The position numbers and the translations under genes were made by a program. The notes beneath the pieces are model-generated. The model searched no databases. It was given only the letters and a program-made list of their open reading frames with translations, and had not been told where the DNA came from. This document shows, piece after piece, positions 17,506-26,725 of a stretch of 64,000 bases of DNA. Source of the DNA: an uncultured Desulfobacteraceae bacterium (GTDB lineage Bacteria; Desulfobacterota; Desulfobacteria; Desulfobacterales; UBA5852); assembly GCA_913060875.1 (NCBI GenBank), contig CAJXSL010000015.1, positions 80,900 to 144,899 of the forward strand, given 5' to 3'. The stretch's first letter is position 1. Each line of letters opens with the position of its first letter.

Positions 17506-19152
17506 ATGATCGATTTCCTCAGATGGATGGTATTGTTGACCTGTTTGTTTATTGTGGCGGCCAGCCTGCCAGATGACATCGCCGCCAATCCCTGCGAACC
17601 GCCAGCGCTGTATATCAATCTTGTCGATGTCGGCAATGCCGCCTCGGTACGCAGCCTTTCCGATTCAATATTGACCGCCATCCTTCAGGAAAGCCCTTTC
17701 CCGGAAATTGACATCATCCACCCGGACGATGGCGCCGTTTTCCCTCCCAACATGGCGTCCCCGCATTTTTTCTGGAACGATGCCTTTCTCTTCTCGAACG
17801 CCTGGCTGGTCATCATTGAAACCCGCAGCGGGGCACGCATCTGTTGTTTCACCGCAGAGCCCCGCTGGATACCGGAAAAAGCGACTTGGGAGTGGCTCTG
17901 CCAACACATGGGCGATGATCCGGCCACACTGACGGTGGTAGGATTCAACGCCGCCCGTACGCAGCGGCCGACCACCGTTACACAAAAAACGTTTTCCATC
18001 TCCAGTGATCCTTTCGACGGCGTTCTGTTTTTCAAACAAACGCCATTGCCGTTCCTTGCCGCACGTGAGCATCCGGAACAGTCCCGTTGGCTGCTGGCGG
18101 ATATTGGCGCCTACGACCCGCCCCGGGTGGTGGTGGAGGGCATCCAAAGCTGTGCCCACTGCCATACTTTTTCACGGGATGGCCGCTTTTTCGGCATGGA
18201 CGTGGACCGCAATGGGGATAAGGGCGGATACCTGCTGGCACCGGTGGCGGGGCAGATGACCCTTGATGAGAGGCACTTCATTACCTGGAACGCCTTTCGT
18301 CCGGAAGACGGCCGGACCAGTATGGGCCTGTTTACCAAGATATCGCCCTGCGGGCGCTACCTGGTCAGCACGGTCAGGGAAACCTCTCTGTTTGCCATGC
18401 TGCCGGACCTGGCCTTCTCGCAACTCTTTTTCCCTGTCGAGGGCCACCTGGCCATCTACGATCAGGCCGAACGCCGGTTCCAGACCCTGCCGGGGGGCGA
18501 CCGGGATGATGCGGTGCAGACCTGCCCGGAATGGAGTCCGGACGGCCGGACGGTTGCTTTCGCGCGGTCGCCCGTGGATGCCGCCCTGGTCAACCTGATG
18601 CGGGATAAGAAATTTCTGACACCGGCACCTGGTGAAACGATTGATGATTTGAACCGCCGCTATCGGATACGCTTCGATCTCTACACCCTGCCGTTTAACG
18701 GCGGTGACGGTGGTACACCGGAGCCCCTGGAGGGCGCCAGCCGCAACGGCCGCAGCAATTTCTTCCCGCGTTATTCCCCCGACGGCCGCTGGATTGCTTT
18801 CAACCAAAGCGACACCGGGCTTGTTCTCCAGCCGGACAGCGCCCTTTACCTCGTGCCGGCCACAGGCGGCAAGGCCCGGCGGATGCGCTGCAATACCGGC
18901 CTGATGAATTCCTGGCACGACTGGTCCCCCAATGGCCGCTGGCTGGTGTTCGCCTCCAAGGCGGTCACCCCTTACACGGAGCTACTGATCACCCATGTGG
19001 ACGAAAACGGCAACGACAGTCCACCTGTGGCGCTCAACCGGTTGAATAGGAAAGGCTTTGCGGCCGTACTGCCGGAGGTCATCCCCTTAGGCGGGCAACA
19101 CCCTCGAAACATTCGAATCGGCACCGGCTTTCTCGCAGGAGCCGGCCCTTAG
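17506..19152 (+). CDS. Exported c-type heme / TolB-like (PD40) beta-propeller protein
   Basis: ATG 17506 gives 548 aa starting MIDFLRWMVLLTC, a signal-peptide-like hydrophobic core; an earlier ATG at 17443 is less likely. After a beta-rich N-terminal domain, a heme c attachment motif CAHCH lies at residues 216-220, within SCAHCHTFSRDGRFFGMDVD. Beyond it PD40/TolB-type propeller blades are visible: CPEWSPDGRTVAFARS, FPRYSPDGRWIAFNQS and HDWSPNGRWLVFASK. The pairing of CxxCH with a following PD40 propeller is known in secreted proteins of unknown role in Bacteroidetes and Desulfobacterota. A single heme suggests electron transfer or sensing; no partner is evident. It is divergent from the surface locus. 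Confidence 0.78.
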   Translation: MIDFLRWMVLLTCLFIVAASLPDDIAANPCEPPALYINLVDVGNAASVRSLSDSILTAILQESPFPEIDIIHPDDGAVFPPNMASPHFFWNDAFLFSNAWLVIIETRSGARICCFTAEPRWIPEKATWEWLCQHMGDDPATLTVVGFNAARTQRPTTVTQKTFSISSDPFDGVLFFKQTPLPFLAAREHPEQSRWLLADIGAYDPPRVVVEGIQSCAHCHTFSRDGRFFGMDVDRNGDKGGYLLAPVAGQMTLDERHFITWNAFRPEDGRTSMGLFTKISPCGRYLVSTVRETSLFAMLPDLAFSQLFFPVEGHLAIYDQAERRFQTLPGGDRDDAVQTCPEWSPDGRTVAFARSPVDAALVNLMRDKKFLTPAPGETIDDLNRRYRIRFDLYTLPFNGGDGGTPEPLEGASRNGRSNFFPRYSPDGRWIAFNQSDTGLVLQPDSALYLVPATGGKARRMRCNTGLMNSWHDWSPNGRWLVFASKAVTPYTELLITHVDENGNDSPPVALNRLNRKGFAAVLPEVIPLGGQHPRNIRIGTGFLAGAGP

Positions 19153-19215
19153 CTGGCAGTTATTGGTTTCGCAGGCGTTTGGAGAATGCTTCACCCATCA
19201 TCAAGAGGAGGTTGT

Positions 19216-19821
19216 ATGCGTAAAATTGTTTGCAGCACCATAACCATTCTCATGCTGATCACCCTTTTCGCTCTCCCGGCATTTGGATATGGGGGCGGTG
19301 GCGATGGCGACAACTTGGGAAGCAGCGCAACGGACTTGGGTAGCGGCAACCAGCCACCCGCAGGATTTTCATCCATCCCCTTTGATAATACGCTGGTTAC
19401 GGAACAGCCCCACGATACCACCAGCACTGACCGAACAGCCATTACCGGGGAACCGGAAACCCTGTCACCGGAAGAACTGCAGCAACTGCAGGCGGCCTTT
19501 GACTTTATCATGATTACGACCGGCGGCGTCATATTGGGCTATTCCACGGCCGCCGCCGGATGGTCCGTTCTAGGGCAAGCGGCCGCATCGGGAGCTTATG
19601 CCGGGTTGACAACCTACGCGACAAGCGATGATAAGGTTGCCGACAACACCACCAAAGCCGCTCTCCAGGACTTTATAATTGGTTTTATCCCCGTTAGCCC
19701 GATTGGACAAGCAGCCATCAGCCAAGCCGTTACCAAGCTTAGAGAAGTACTTCCTGAACCAAAATTCAACCGTGAAGGCGCTTCGCTTTCAGAGCTACGG
19801 CGGGCCTACCGAGGTTTTTAG
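19216..19821 (+). CDS. Small exported protein, unknown function
   Basis: ATG 19216 follows AGAGGAGG at a good distance and yields 201 aa; the in-frame upstream ATG at 19186 lacks such a site. Residues 1-25 form a signal peptide ending ALPAFG, followed by a GYGGGGDG linker. A second hydrophobic, Gly/Ala-rich stretch (about 105-150: ITTGGVILGYSTAAAGW... AYAGLTTY) could be a membrane segment. I recognise no family. It lies 63 bases after the heme-propeller gene and before the peptidoglycan-binding gene, so probably in one operon with both. Confidence 0.6.
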   Translation: MRKIVCSTITILMLITLFALPAFGYGGGGDGDNLGSSATDLGSGNQPPAGFSSIPFDNTLVTEQPHDTTSTDRTAITGEPETLSPEELQQLQAAFDFIMITTGGVILGYSTAAAGWSVLGQAAASGAYAGLTTYATSDDKVADNTTKAALQDFIIGFIPVSPIGQAAISQAVTKLREVLPEPKFNREGASLSELRRAYRGF

Positions 19822-19851
19822 TGCGCCTACCCCTTTCATAAGGAGAACAGA

Positions 19852-21114
19852 ATGACAATGCAGCGAAACTTACGCCTAAAAATAATCGGCCTGCTGGCTT
19901 GCCTGGCCATGATTTGGGTTGCAGGGCCGGTTGCGGCCGCCGAAGTCGACGACCCCCGCGCCCAGAAAATCGCCCTGGTGATCGGCTATACCTTGAGCCA
20001 CCAGCAGGACCGCATAGCGGCCATTACCGGGGTGGCAAAAACCAAAGCGCTTCCCCCGGGGGAGACATTGGCTGATCCGGATTTCTACCTGGCTGGCGCA
20101 TACGTGCGCAGTTTCACCTTCTCGAAATCCAAAGGCCGCCTATCCGGTACCGTCTATCACCGGGATGGATTGAGCCGCATGATCCTGACAGGGTTTGAAG
20201 CCACGTTCCGGGAAGACGCCAAACTGGCCATCACGAAAGTGGACCTGACGCCCACATACGCGCCAACGCCCCGCACGTCACTCTATTTCGTTCCGGCCCC
20301 AAAAGTGGCGGCAGCCAAATTCAAAGGTCTCTCTTTCAAAGAAGCCCTGCTAATGGCCAACCGATATGCCATACCAGCGGAAGGGCAGAAGGGCGACACC
20401 CGTCCCAGGGCGTATACCGTGGTCGCCTTCATGATGGACCGGCAGGCACCCGATGTCCAAATGGAAGTGGTCCAGAGCCCGATCTCCGGCAGCGCGTCAG
20501 GGGACCATCGTCAAAAAGGTCAAAACCAGGAGGGATGGTGTTTCACGGTTCTGCCGGCGACATTCACCTTCAACAAGGGCCATGAAAACTTTTTCAACGT
20601 TTTCCTTCATGTGGATCAGAATATCTGGCTGGCCAATACTTACTCCACCCACTCCCTGCTCAAGCGCACCCAGCGGGCCCTGGCCCAACGGGGATACGAT
20701 CCGGGTCAGGCCGATGGTCTTATGGGGAAAAAGACACGCCAGGCCATCCAGCGGTTCCAGAAACGGCAGGGTATCCCGGCGGATGGGCAACCATCCCTGG
20801 CCCTGCTTTCGATCCTGAGGGCCACCGAAAGGCCACCCGGGGTCCAGTTCGCCCAGACCGCCCTTAAGCAGTTGGGCTATGACCCGGGGCCGGCCGACGG
20901 TCAAATGGGTCGCAAAACATCGGCGGCCCTTCGTGCCTACCAATCCGATTGCGGCCTGGTGGCGAACGGTGCCCTCAGCGCAGGTCTGCTCTGCCATTTG
21001 GCAGCATCAGCCGGCCCCATGCCGATCGGCGCAGGCACCTCCTCGGCAGTTCCGGGTGCCAATGTCAACCGCTTCGAATCCCGGCAATGGCCCAACCAGT
21101 TGGCACAGCCGTAA
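19852..21114 (+). CDS. Exported protein with two peptidoglycan-binding (PG_binding_1) repeats
   Basis: 420 aa with a signal peptide (residues 1-30, ending VAAAEVDD). AAGGAG six bases before the ATG supports this start. An uncharacterised domain of about 240 residues is followed by two PGB-1 repeats: about 268-322 (TQRALAQRGYDPGQADGLMG... TRQAIQRFQ) and about 330-380 (ALKQLGYDPGPADGQMG... ALRAYQ). Such repeats bind peptidoglycan and anchor periplasmic proteins. No hydrolase domain is visible. It sits between two exported genes of unknown role. Confidence 0.75.
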   Translation: MTMQRNLRLKIIGLLACLAMIWVAGPVAAAEVDDPRAQKIALVIGYTLSHQQDRIAAITGVAKTKALPPGETLADPDFYLAGAYVRSFTFSKSKGRLSGTVYHRDGLSRMILTGFEATFREDAKLAITKVDLTPTYAPTPRTSLYFVPAPKVAAAKFKGLSFKEALLMANRYAIPAEGQKGDTRPRAYTVVAFMMDRQAPDVQMEVVQSPISGSASGDHRQKGQNQEGWCFTVLPATFTFNKGHENFFNVFLHVDQNIWLANTYSTHSLLKRTQRALAQRGYDPGQADGLMGKKTRQAIQRFQKRQGIPADGQPSLALLSILRATERPPGVQFAQTALKQLGYDPGPADGQMGRKTSAALRAYQSDCGLVANGALSAGLLCHLAASAGPMPIGAGTSSAVPGANVNRFESRQWPNQLAQP

Positions 21115-21151
21115 TACCGAAACACCCCGAGGAACGAGAGGATAAAGGACG

Positions 21152-22027
21152 ATGATAAAACGATTAGGCCTGTTTGTTACACTCGTGGCACTCTGCACGT
21201 TAATCGGCTGCAGCACGGCGGCACAGAAAATGGGGTTTTCATCTTCGGGCGAACCGGTAGCAGCATCACTCGATGAAATGCCGCCGGATGCCGCCAAGGT
21301 GACCCGTGCCATCGGCAACCGTCTGGGTGGCTATGCGATGCCGCCCGATGTTCGCCTGGACCGCGCAGTCAATCAAACCCTGGCGTCCCGCAACGTTCTG
21401 GAACCCGGCTTTCAAGTGAAATCCGCCTGCCTGTCAACGTATGCGACCACGGGGTCGGCGTCCCGCCAGGCCGCCGGACGCATGGAGTTGTGCGATGGCC
21501 TGGGCCGCAGTGCAGCCGTGGCTTTCGAAACCGCCTATGCCATCCAAGACGATCACACGGTGATCAACACGGTCACCATCCGCCCTCTTTTCGATACGAC
21601 ACCGGCGACAGTCTGTTTCGTGGTGCCGGCCGAATCCGCGGACTTGAAGGCCGCCGGTTCGTCGCCGAATTTCGCGGCCCTCTACAACTATCTGGGGCAG
21701 CGGGCGCTCGACCCACAGACTGTTATTCCCGGCGAACGAAAGAATTATCTGCTGGCGGTCTTTTTCCTGAACCGGATGTCTCCTTCGGCCAAAGCCACAG
21801 TGGCGGTATCGGATTCGCCCTCCGGTATCCAGGGATATTCCAAGGATAGCCGCTACATGGATTATAATGGATGGCGGGTCGGTTTGCTGTCGGGCAATAT
21901 GGCCCTTAAAAATCCAAAAACGGAAAGCAGTGTCTACCTCAAAGCCGTTTACACCCCTGGCAAGGAAGCTGGATTCTTACGAATGGCCAAACTGGCAGGT
22001 GTTTACGCCATGTCCCAAAAAGAGTAG
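21152..22027 (+). CDS. Lipoprotein of unknown function
   Basis: 291 aa. The N terminus MIKRLGLFVTLVALCTLIGC ends in a lipobox (LIGC, Cys20), so lipid attachment is likely. The rest contains a central beta-rich domain with two Cys (CLSTYA, LCDGLG) and several Arg/Tyr-rich segments, without a motif I can assign. GGAC precedes the ATG (AAAGGACG). It is the last plus-strand gene of the group 17506-22027 and converges on a minus-strand lipoprotein. Confidence 0.65.
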   Translation: MIKRLGLFVTLVALCTLIGCSTAAQKMGFSSSGEPVAASLDEMPPDAAKVTRAIGNRLGGYAMPPDVRLDRAVNQTLASRNVLEPGFQVKSACLSTYATTGSASRQAAGRMELCDGLGRSAAVAFETAYAIQDDHTVINTVTIRPLFDTTPATVCFVVPAESADLKAAGSSPNFAALYNYLGQRALDPQTVIPGERKNYLLAVFFLNRMSPSAKATVAVSDSPSGIQGYSKDSRYMDYNGWRVGLLSGNMALKNPKTESSVYLKAVYTPGKEAGFLRMAKLAGVYAMSQKE

Positions 22028-22141
22028 CGCCTAACTCAAAATAAATTGTGAGATAAGCGCTAGTTGACCATAACATCGCCTACCTGCGGCAGGTTGCCCC
22101 CTTATACGACACCAGAGGGCGTGACCGCCGCAGGCCGACAA

Positions 22142-22834
22142 TCAATCCGCCTTGGGCAAGGAGTCGACCTGAATGCATCGATCGCACAGATCGCCTACGC
22201 GTTTAACAAATTTTTTCTGACGATCCGAGAGGTACTCCCTCCTGGTCCAATCCCTGAATTTAGTCCTGCCTTTGCCAAAACCGTCGAGAGCCTCAACATA
22301 CATAATCAGAAAGCTGTAATTATCATCACTGCCTTCACGCCGACTGAAGGCTTTGGCCACAAAGATATCGCCGAGAATGTAGCCGCGGTCAAAAATGAAA
22401 TTTTCTTCAAAATCGAAAAAGGGTCTTTTAGAAGGAAACACCGCATACTGATAATTTTGACCGCCGAAAGATGTTATCCCCGAGTCCAGGCGGTGCTTAA
22501 CCTTGTCGAATAAATCCGGAAGAATATACCCCTCACTTAATTTTTTAGTCCGTATGATCACCCCACGCTGCAGCCGGGCGTTGGACCCTTTCAGAGCAAA
22601 CAGAAAAGATTCGTAATGACTGGTAGAGCCGCCGGGTGAATTTTTATAGCGCTGATATTTCGAGTGCTTAACGCTCCCGATGTAGGTCAAATCCGAATCG
22701 ACGGAAACGGTCACCGCCGGATAGCGGGTCGACGTAAACGTGTTTTGCACATCCACACTTCGCTGGGGGGTCCAATGCTGACAGCCGGCAAACACGAGCA
22801 GCAGCCCAATTACTTGTAAAGTATAGCGTCCCAT
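22142..22834 (-). CDS. Lipoprotein of unknown function
   Basis: 230 aa starting MGRYTLQVIGLLLVFAGC, with a lipobox FAGC at Cys18. The body is rich in Arg, Lys and Phe; a beta-strand-rich pattern is suggested (TVSVDSDLTYIGSVKH, YQYAVFPSKRPFFDFEENFIFD), and the C terminus has two Cys in LCDRCIQ. No family is recognised. It lies 55 bases after the caspase gene on the same strand, so the two are likely co-transcribed and may act together. Confidence 0.6.
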   Translation of the reverse strand: MGRYTLQVIGLLLVFAGCQHWTPQRSVDVQNTFTSTRYPAVTVSVDSDLTYIGSVKHSKYQRYKNSPGGSTSHYESFLFALKGSNARLQRGVIIRTKKLSEGYILPDLFDKVKHRLDSGITSFGGQNYQYAVFPSKRPFFDFEENFIFDRGYILGDIFVAKAFSRREGSDDNYSFLIMYVEALDGFGKGRTKFRDWTRREYLSDRQKKFVKRVGDLCDRCIQVDSLPKAD

Positions 22835-22889
22835 GGCCTCTCCCTCCTTTTGGAATGCTTTCCATGAAAGGATGACTTAGAAACGATCG

Positions 22890-25800
22890 CTATTTGGCAG
22901 TGATTCCCAGGGCCATCTCCAGCAGTTCGTCCGGAGATTCCATCTGGGGGGTCTGCGTGCCTAGCACGACGTTATGATGCCGGGAAACGAAATCAACGGT
23001 GTATCGATACAACTCGGACAACACGATCTGCCGGTCCCTGTCCCGGTCGCCTTCTCCCGCAAGCCCCTTCAATAAGGCATAGGTGAAGAGCCCATGCTTG
23101 ATCGCCGGGAATTCCTGCGACGCCTCGTTATCTTTCGATGCGGTCATCAGCGCAAAGGAAGACGATGCCGATCGTTTGGCAAGGGCATACATGTCAAAAT
23201 TGCCTGCAATCGCCTGCGAATGACACGTGTCGACCATGAGCAGTCTTTTGCCGGGGATGGCACGTAAAATATCGAAAAAGACCCGCCAGCCGATGAGAGA
23301 ATCGACCTCGCCGACCGGCACGACGCCTCGGCTCCGGGGCTTGACGATGCGGCGAATATCAGCAAACGTGCCGTCACAGGGAACCATGTAGTAGTTGCCG
23401 GCACTGTCACTGAAACCATGGGAAGCCAGAAAAAGAATTGCCGTGTCGTAGGGTCCGGCCGCTTTGAAAAATGATAACTGATCCATGATCGCCCTTTTGG
23501 TGGGTTTGATCGGACTGTTATCCGTTATGGTTCGCACGTGAACGCGGCGGAAGGTCCGGCCGGCCTCTGCCTTGAATCTTTCGGCGAGCTTTTGGGCATC
23601 GTTGACAGCAAAAGACAGACTGCTGGTGGGCATGCGTGAAAAGTGGTTGATACCGATGGCCAGCAGGTAAAGATCACCTTTAACCACCGGCTGCGTCTTA
23701 GACGTGTAAAAATGGGTTTCGGCAATACCCATGGAGTGACCACCGGTCGATTCGATCCGCAGAAAGTTCTCCGTTTGGTGCAACGGCAGATCGATTTCGT
23801 GGTCGAAACGGTCTCCGGCGCCGATGATGGCCCTCTCGCGGGCAGGCGTCAGCGGAATGTTGTTGAGATAAATTGTATAATTCTTCATTGACCGTCCTGT
23901 CCGATCGATACGAAATTTCATACGAAGGGTTTCGGAGTGGGTCCTGAATCCCGGCTCAGGGTGAACAATGGTGATGCGCGGCGGTAGTATCTGCGTCAGT
24001 TGATGTATGGAAAACTGCAAGTTTTTGTCTTCACGGATCATACTTTGGCGATCGCCCAGGCGTTTGAAACTTGTTTTGATATAATTGGGCATATAGAGCA
24101 ATCGCTCGAACTGGATGGCGGTATAAAAATCGGCCGCGCTGTCCTTCCCGTTGTTGAGGTGCCACCCGATAAGATCGTCGCCGTGCGGGGAACACATGTA
24201 ATAGCCATCGGGCGTCCAGGCAATCCAGCGTTCGCCGTCGGGATGCGGATAAAAGGCCAGGAATTCCTTGCCGTCCTGCATACGGTACCAACGGATTGTT
24301 CCATCACCGATATGACCGACGGCAATTTTGCCGTTTTCGGAAATATTGACGGCCCGGGTCACCGAAGGCACCGGTACCCGCCATAAAATGTCACCGTTCG
24401 GGTTGAAGCAGTAAATATGATGGTTAGTGCCGAGAATGAATCGTGATCCTTCAGCTTCGATCGCCAAACAGCGGGAAATTTCGCCTTTGTGATAGAATAG
24501 GGGTTTACCGTCAAGCCTTGGATAGCGCTTATGTTTCCAGCGTCGGATGTCCAGTCGCGGATGGTTCACCCGGGGATAAATAAAGGGGGCCTTGCCCGCA
24601 ATATCCATCCAGGAAACAACCCTGCCTTTCCGGATGTCAAAGACGAAGCCGCTGTTTGGGTAGGGGTCGGACTGGTAAAATACTTTGCTGGCATCCGGCG
24701 ACATACGGCATCGCTTTCTCAGTTTGCGGAAATGCAGGATGCTCGGGGGGTGGCTGAACGCCTTCTCGTGCTCGGGGTTAAGAATCCCCCAGGCACCATC
24801 ATACAAGCCATAGACAATACGGCCGTCCTTCAGGGCGCAGAGTGTATTGATGCCAATCTGGCCGATGGGAAGGGCCCTCCGCTCGCCTTTGCCCCTGCGT
24901 CCCCAGCAAAAAATGGGGAATAACTTCTCCCGTTTACCTTCCGGGGCCATGTATTCTTCATGCACGCCACCGGCATATAGCGACCGGCCGTCGCTGGACC
25001 AGACCGCCGATATCAGAAATCTTTCGATGCCGGCACAAATGGGGGAATAAAGATACCGTAGCGTATCGGCGGAATAGACATCGATATCCTTGGTATCCCT
25101 GAATGTCACAGCGAGGTTTTGGCTATCCGGGGAATATCTGATGGATATGGGGTTCCGTCCCGATCTTGTCGATTCGGTTGCTTTATGCACGATGCGGCCA
25201 CCTTCGATGCGGTAGACCAGCAAATGGCCATCGAAAGTGGCCAGGGCCAATTCGTTTTTGGTGTTGATATCCGCGCGGGTCACCCACCGATAGGGAATCC
25301 CGACCTGATCGACCAAGTCCCATCCCGGGTAGGTGTATACCCGCAGGCCGTCTCCATAGAAGACCACCAAAAATTGCCGGTCCTGGGAAAACGCCAAATC
25401 CTGAATCGAATGCGGAAAGCCTTTAAGCGTTTTAATTAGTACGCCCCTGGCTCTGTCGAAAATATAGACGACATGGGACATGTGCCAGCTCTTCCCGGTT
25501 TGACCGCCGCAGGCGATGACCTTGGCATCCGTTGATATCGCAACCGTCCGGATCCTGCCTTCCGCGCCGTCTCCGATGGGCGGTCGCAACACACGCAGCA
25601 GCCGGTAGCGGTTGAGATCCCACAAACGGACTGTTTTATCGTTGGATGCGGTAACCAGGTATTGATTATTCTGATCTGTCTCGATCTCATTCAGGCAGGC
25701 ATGGTGATTGGTCGTGTTGAGCCTGAAAATCGGCCGGCGTAATGGCACTCTTGGGCGGTAGCCTGCGGAAGCGGCCACTTGGAACTGGCCGGAAACCAAT

Positions 25801-26273
25801 TGCCGGTTGCTGGCCGAGAGCACCACCGTGTAGCGGCCGGGTAGCCACCCCGTATCTGTCCAGGGCCGCCAGGCGGCACTGATGCGTGCTTCATGGCTGC
25901 TTTTTTCCAGTTTCAAAAAAACGGTCTGGACGTTGAGCAGTTCCGTATCGTTGAATCGCCAGACAGCACGTATTTCAATAGTGGTTTCTTTCTTCGACGG
26001 GGGGCCTCGCAGGGTCAATTCCCAGGCGATGGCTTCCGTTTGATCCTGGGGATAGGTGTTCGTGTAGGATCGTTTGCCAAGCGGCTTACCCGGTCCGTCC
26101 GTGGGGTAAAAACGCAATTCCCGACCAATGGATCCGATTGTAAATGCACGCCCCTTACGATCAAGGTAAGGATGGTCTATCCGGTAGCTGCAGGCCCACA
26201 TACTGCCCAAGCCAGCCAAACCGATGGCCAGAATGTTGATAATTATCCGTCGGCGAGTCCATAACCGTTGCAT
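22890..26273 (-). CDS. Membrane-anchored WD40-caspase (orthocaspase, peptidase C14) protein
   Basis: 1127 aa. Residues about 9-28 are a hydrophobic anchor (IIINILAIGLAGLGSMWAC); the Cys could be lipidated although the lipobox is imperfect. From about 185 a beta-propeller follows with a clear WD40 blade (LVTASNDKTVRLWDL). A beta-rich linker leads to a C-terminal p20-like caspase domain (about 880-1110). It has a catalytic His952 in FLASHGFSD and Cys1017 in MVDTCHSQ, so the dyad is intact, and a later SSSFALMTASKDNEAS strand. Orthocaspases cleave after Arg/Lys; substrates are unknown here. The protein is probably exported, so it may act in the periplasm. Confidence 0.83.
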   Translation of the reverse strand: MQRLWTRRRIIINILAIGLAGLGSMWACSYRIDHPYLDRKGRAFTIGSIGRELRFYPTDGPGKPLGKRSYTNTYPQDQTEAIAWELTLRGPPSKKETTIEIRAVWRFNDTELLNVQTVFLKLEKSSHEARISAAWRPWTDTGWLPGRYTVVLSASNRQLVSGQFQVAASAGYRPRVPLRRPIFRLNTTNHHACLNEIETDQNNQYLVTASNDKTVRLWDLNRYRLLRVLRPPIGDGAEGRIRTVAISTDAKVIACGGQTGKSWHMSHVVYIFDRARGVLIKTLKGFPHSIQDLAFSQDRQFLVVFYGDGLRVYTYPGWDLVDQVGIPYRWVTRADINTKNELALATFDGHLLVYRIEGGRIVHKATESTRSGRNPISIRYSPDSQNLAVTFRDTKDIDVYSADTLRYLYSPICAGIERFLISAVWSSDGRSLYAGGVHEEYMAPEGKREKLFPIFCWGRRGKGERRALPIGQIGINTLCALKDGRIVYGLYDGAWGILNPEHEKAFSHPPSILHFRKLRKRCRMSPDASKVFYQSDPYPNSGFVFDIRKGRVVSWMDIAGKAPFIYPRVNHPRLDIRRWKHKRYPRLDGKPLFYHKGEISRCLAIEAEGSRFILGTNHHIYCFNPNGDILWRVPVPSVTRAVNISENGKIAVGHIGDGTIRWYRMQDGKEFLAFYPHPDGERWIAWTPDGYYMCSPHGDDLIGWHLNNGKDSAADFYTAIQFERLLYMPNYIKTSFKRLGDRQSMIREDKNLQFSIHQLTQILPPRITIVHPEPGFRTHSETLRMKFRIDRTGRSMKNYTIYLNNIPLTPARERAIIGAGDRFDHEIDLPLHQTENFLRIESTGGHSMGIAETHFYTSKTQPVVKGDLYLLAIGINHFSRMPTSSLSFAVNDAQKLAERFKAEAGRTFRRVHVRTITDNSPIKPTKRAIMDQLSFFKAAGPYDTAILFLASHGFSDSAGNYYMVPCDGTFADIRRIVKPRSRGVVPVGEVDSLIGWRVFFDILRAIPGKRLLMVDTCHSQAIAGNFDMYALAKRSASSSFALMTASKDNEASQEFPAIKHGLFTYALLKGLAGEGDRDRDRQIVLSELYRYTVDFVSRHHNVVLGTQTPQMESPDELLEMALGITAK

Positions 26274-26406
26274 TTTTTCCCCGATATATCTGGCGGTCTG
26301 AAATAAAACGCGAACGATCGCATCAGCAATTCGAAGAAATCAAACGGATGGGATTTATAAGTAGGGCAATAGGTTCTAGAGAGAGGGATAGAAAGGAATC
26401 AGATTT

Positions 26407-26441
26407 GAGGGCCAACCATCTGGTCCGATGGTCCTGCCCTC
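26407..26441. other. Two-part stem-loop
   Basis: GAGGGC (26407-26412) pairs with GCCCTC (26436-26441), and inside it ACCATC (26415-26420) pairs with GATGGT (26427-26432) around a six-base loop, with small internal bulges. No T run follows on either strand, so it is not a standard intrinsic terminator. Confidence 0.6.
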
Positions 26442-26478
26442 ATTTGGTACACAGTTCCTGCATTCGGCCAGCTAATGA

Positions 26479-26496
26479 CAACACCCCAAGGTGTTG
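26479..26496. other. Stem-loop, 7-bp stem and 4-base loop
   Basis: CAACACC (26479-26485), loop CCAA, GGTGTTG (26490-26496), a perfect stem with no T run. Together with the hairpin 38 bases away it could stop or stabilise the ligase transcript or fold the caspase leader. Confidence 0.55.
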
Positions 26497-26725
26497 CCAT
26501 CATTCCAAGTAGCAATACCCAGCGCTTTAGTTATCTATTTTGAAAAATAATAAACGCATTTACATTGTCAATCATTTCATCCTTATTCGTCTCCCCTATT
26601 ATGCGAATTTAGGATAAACACCTATGAAACAATATAGCTTCGAAACCGTCAACAGAATGGCCGGCGTCTGCGACGATAATGCTTGCCATGATGCTCATTT
26701 CATAAACCAATGATCATGACGATCA

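Larger units (their letters stand above)
26274..26725. other. 452-base gap with two perfect hairpins
   Basis: No gene is seen between the caspase and acyl-CoA ligase genes, both on the minus strand. The gap carries a stem-loop at 26407-26441 and another at 26479-26496, listed separately. An AT-rich stretch at 26541-26571 could hold a minus-strand promoter: TTGACA on the minus strand (26571-26566) and TATTTT 16 bases on (26549-26544), a poor -10. This promoter is only a suggestion. Confidence 0.5.

Noticed and set aside
22078..22096. Short palindrome ACCTG-CGG-CAGGT between convergent lipoprotein genes
   Set aside because: Small stem without T run; too weak to call a terminator.
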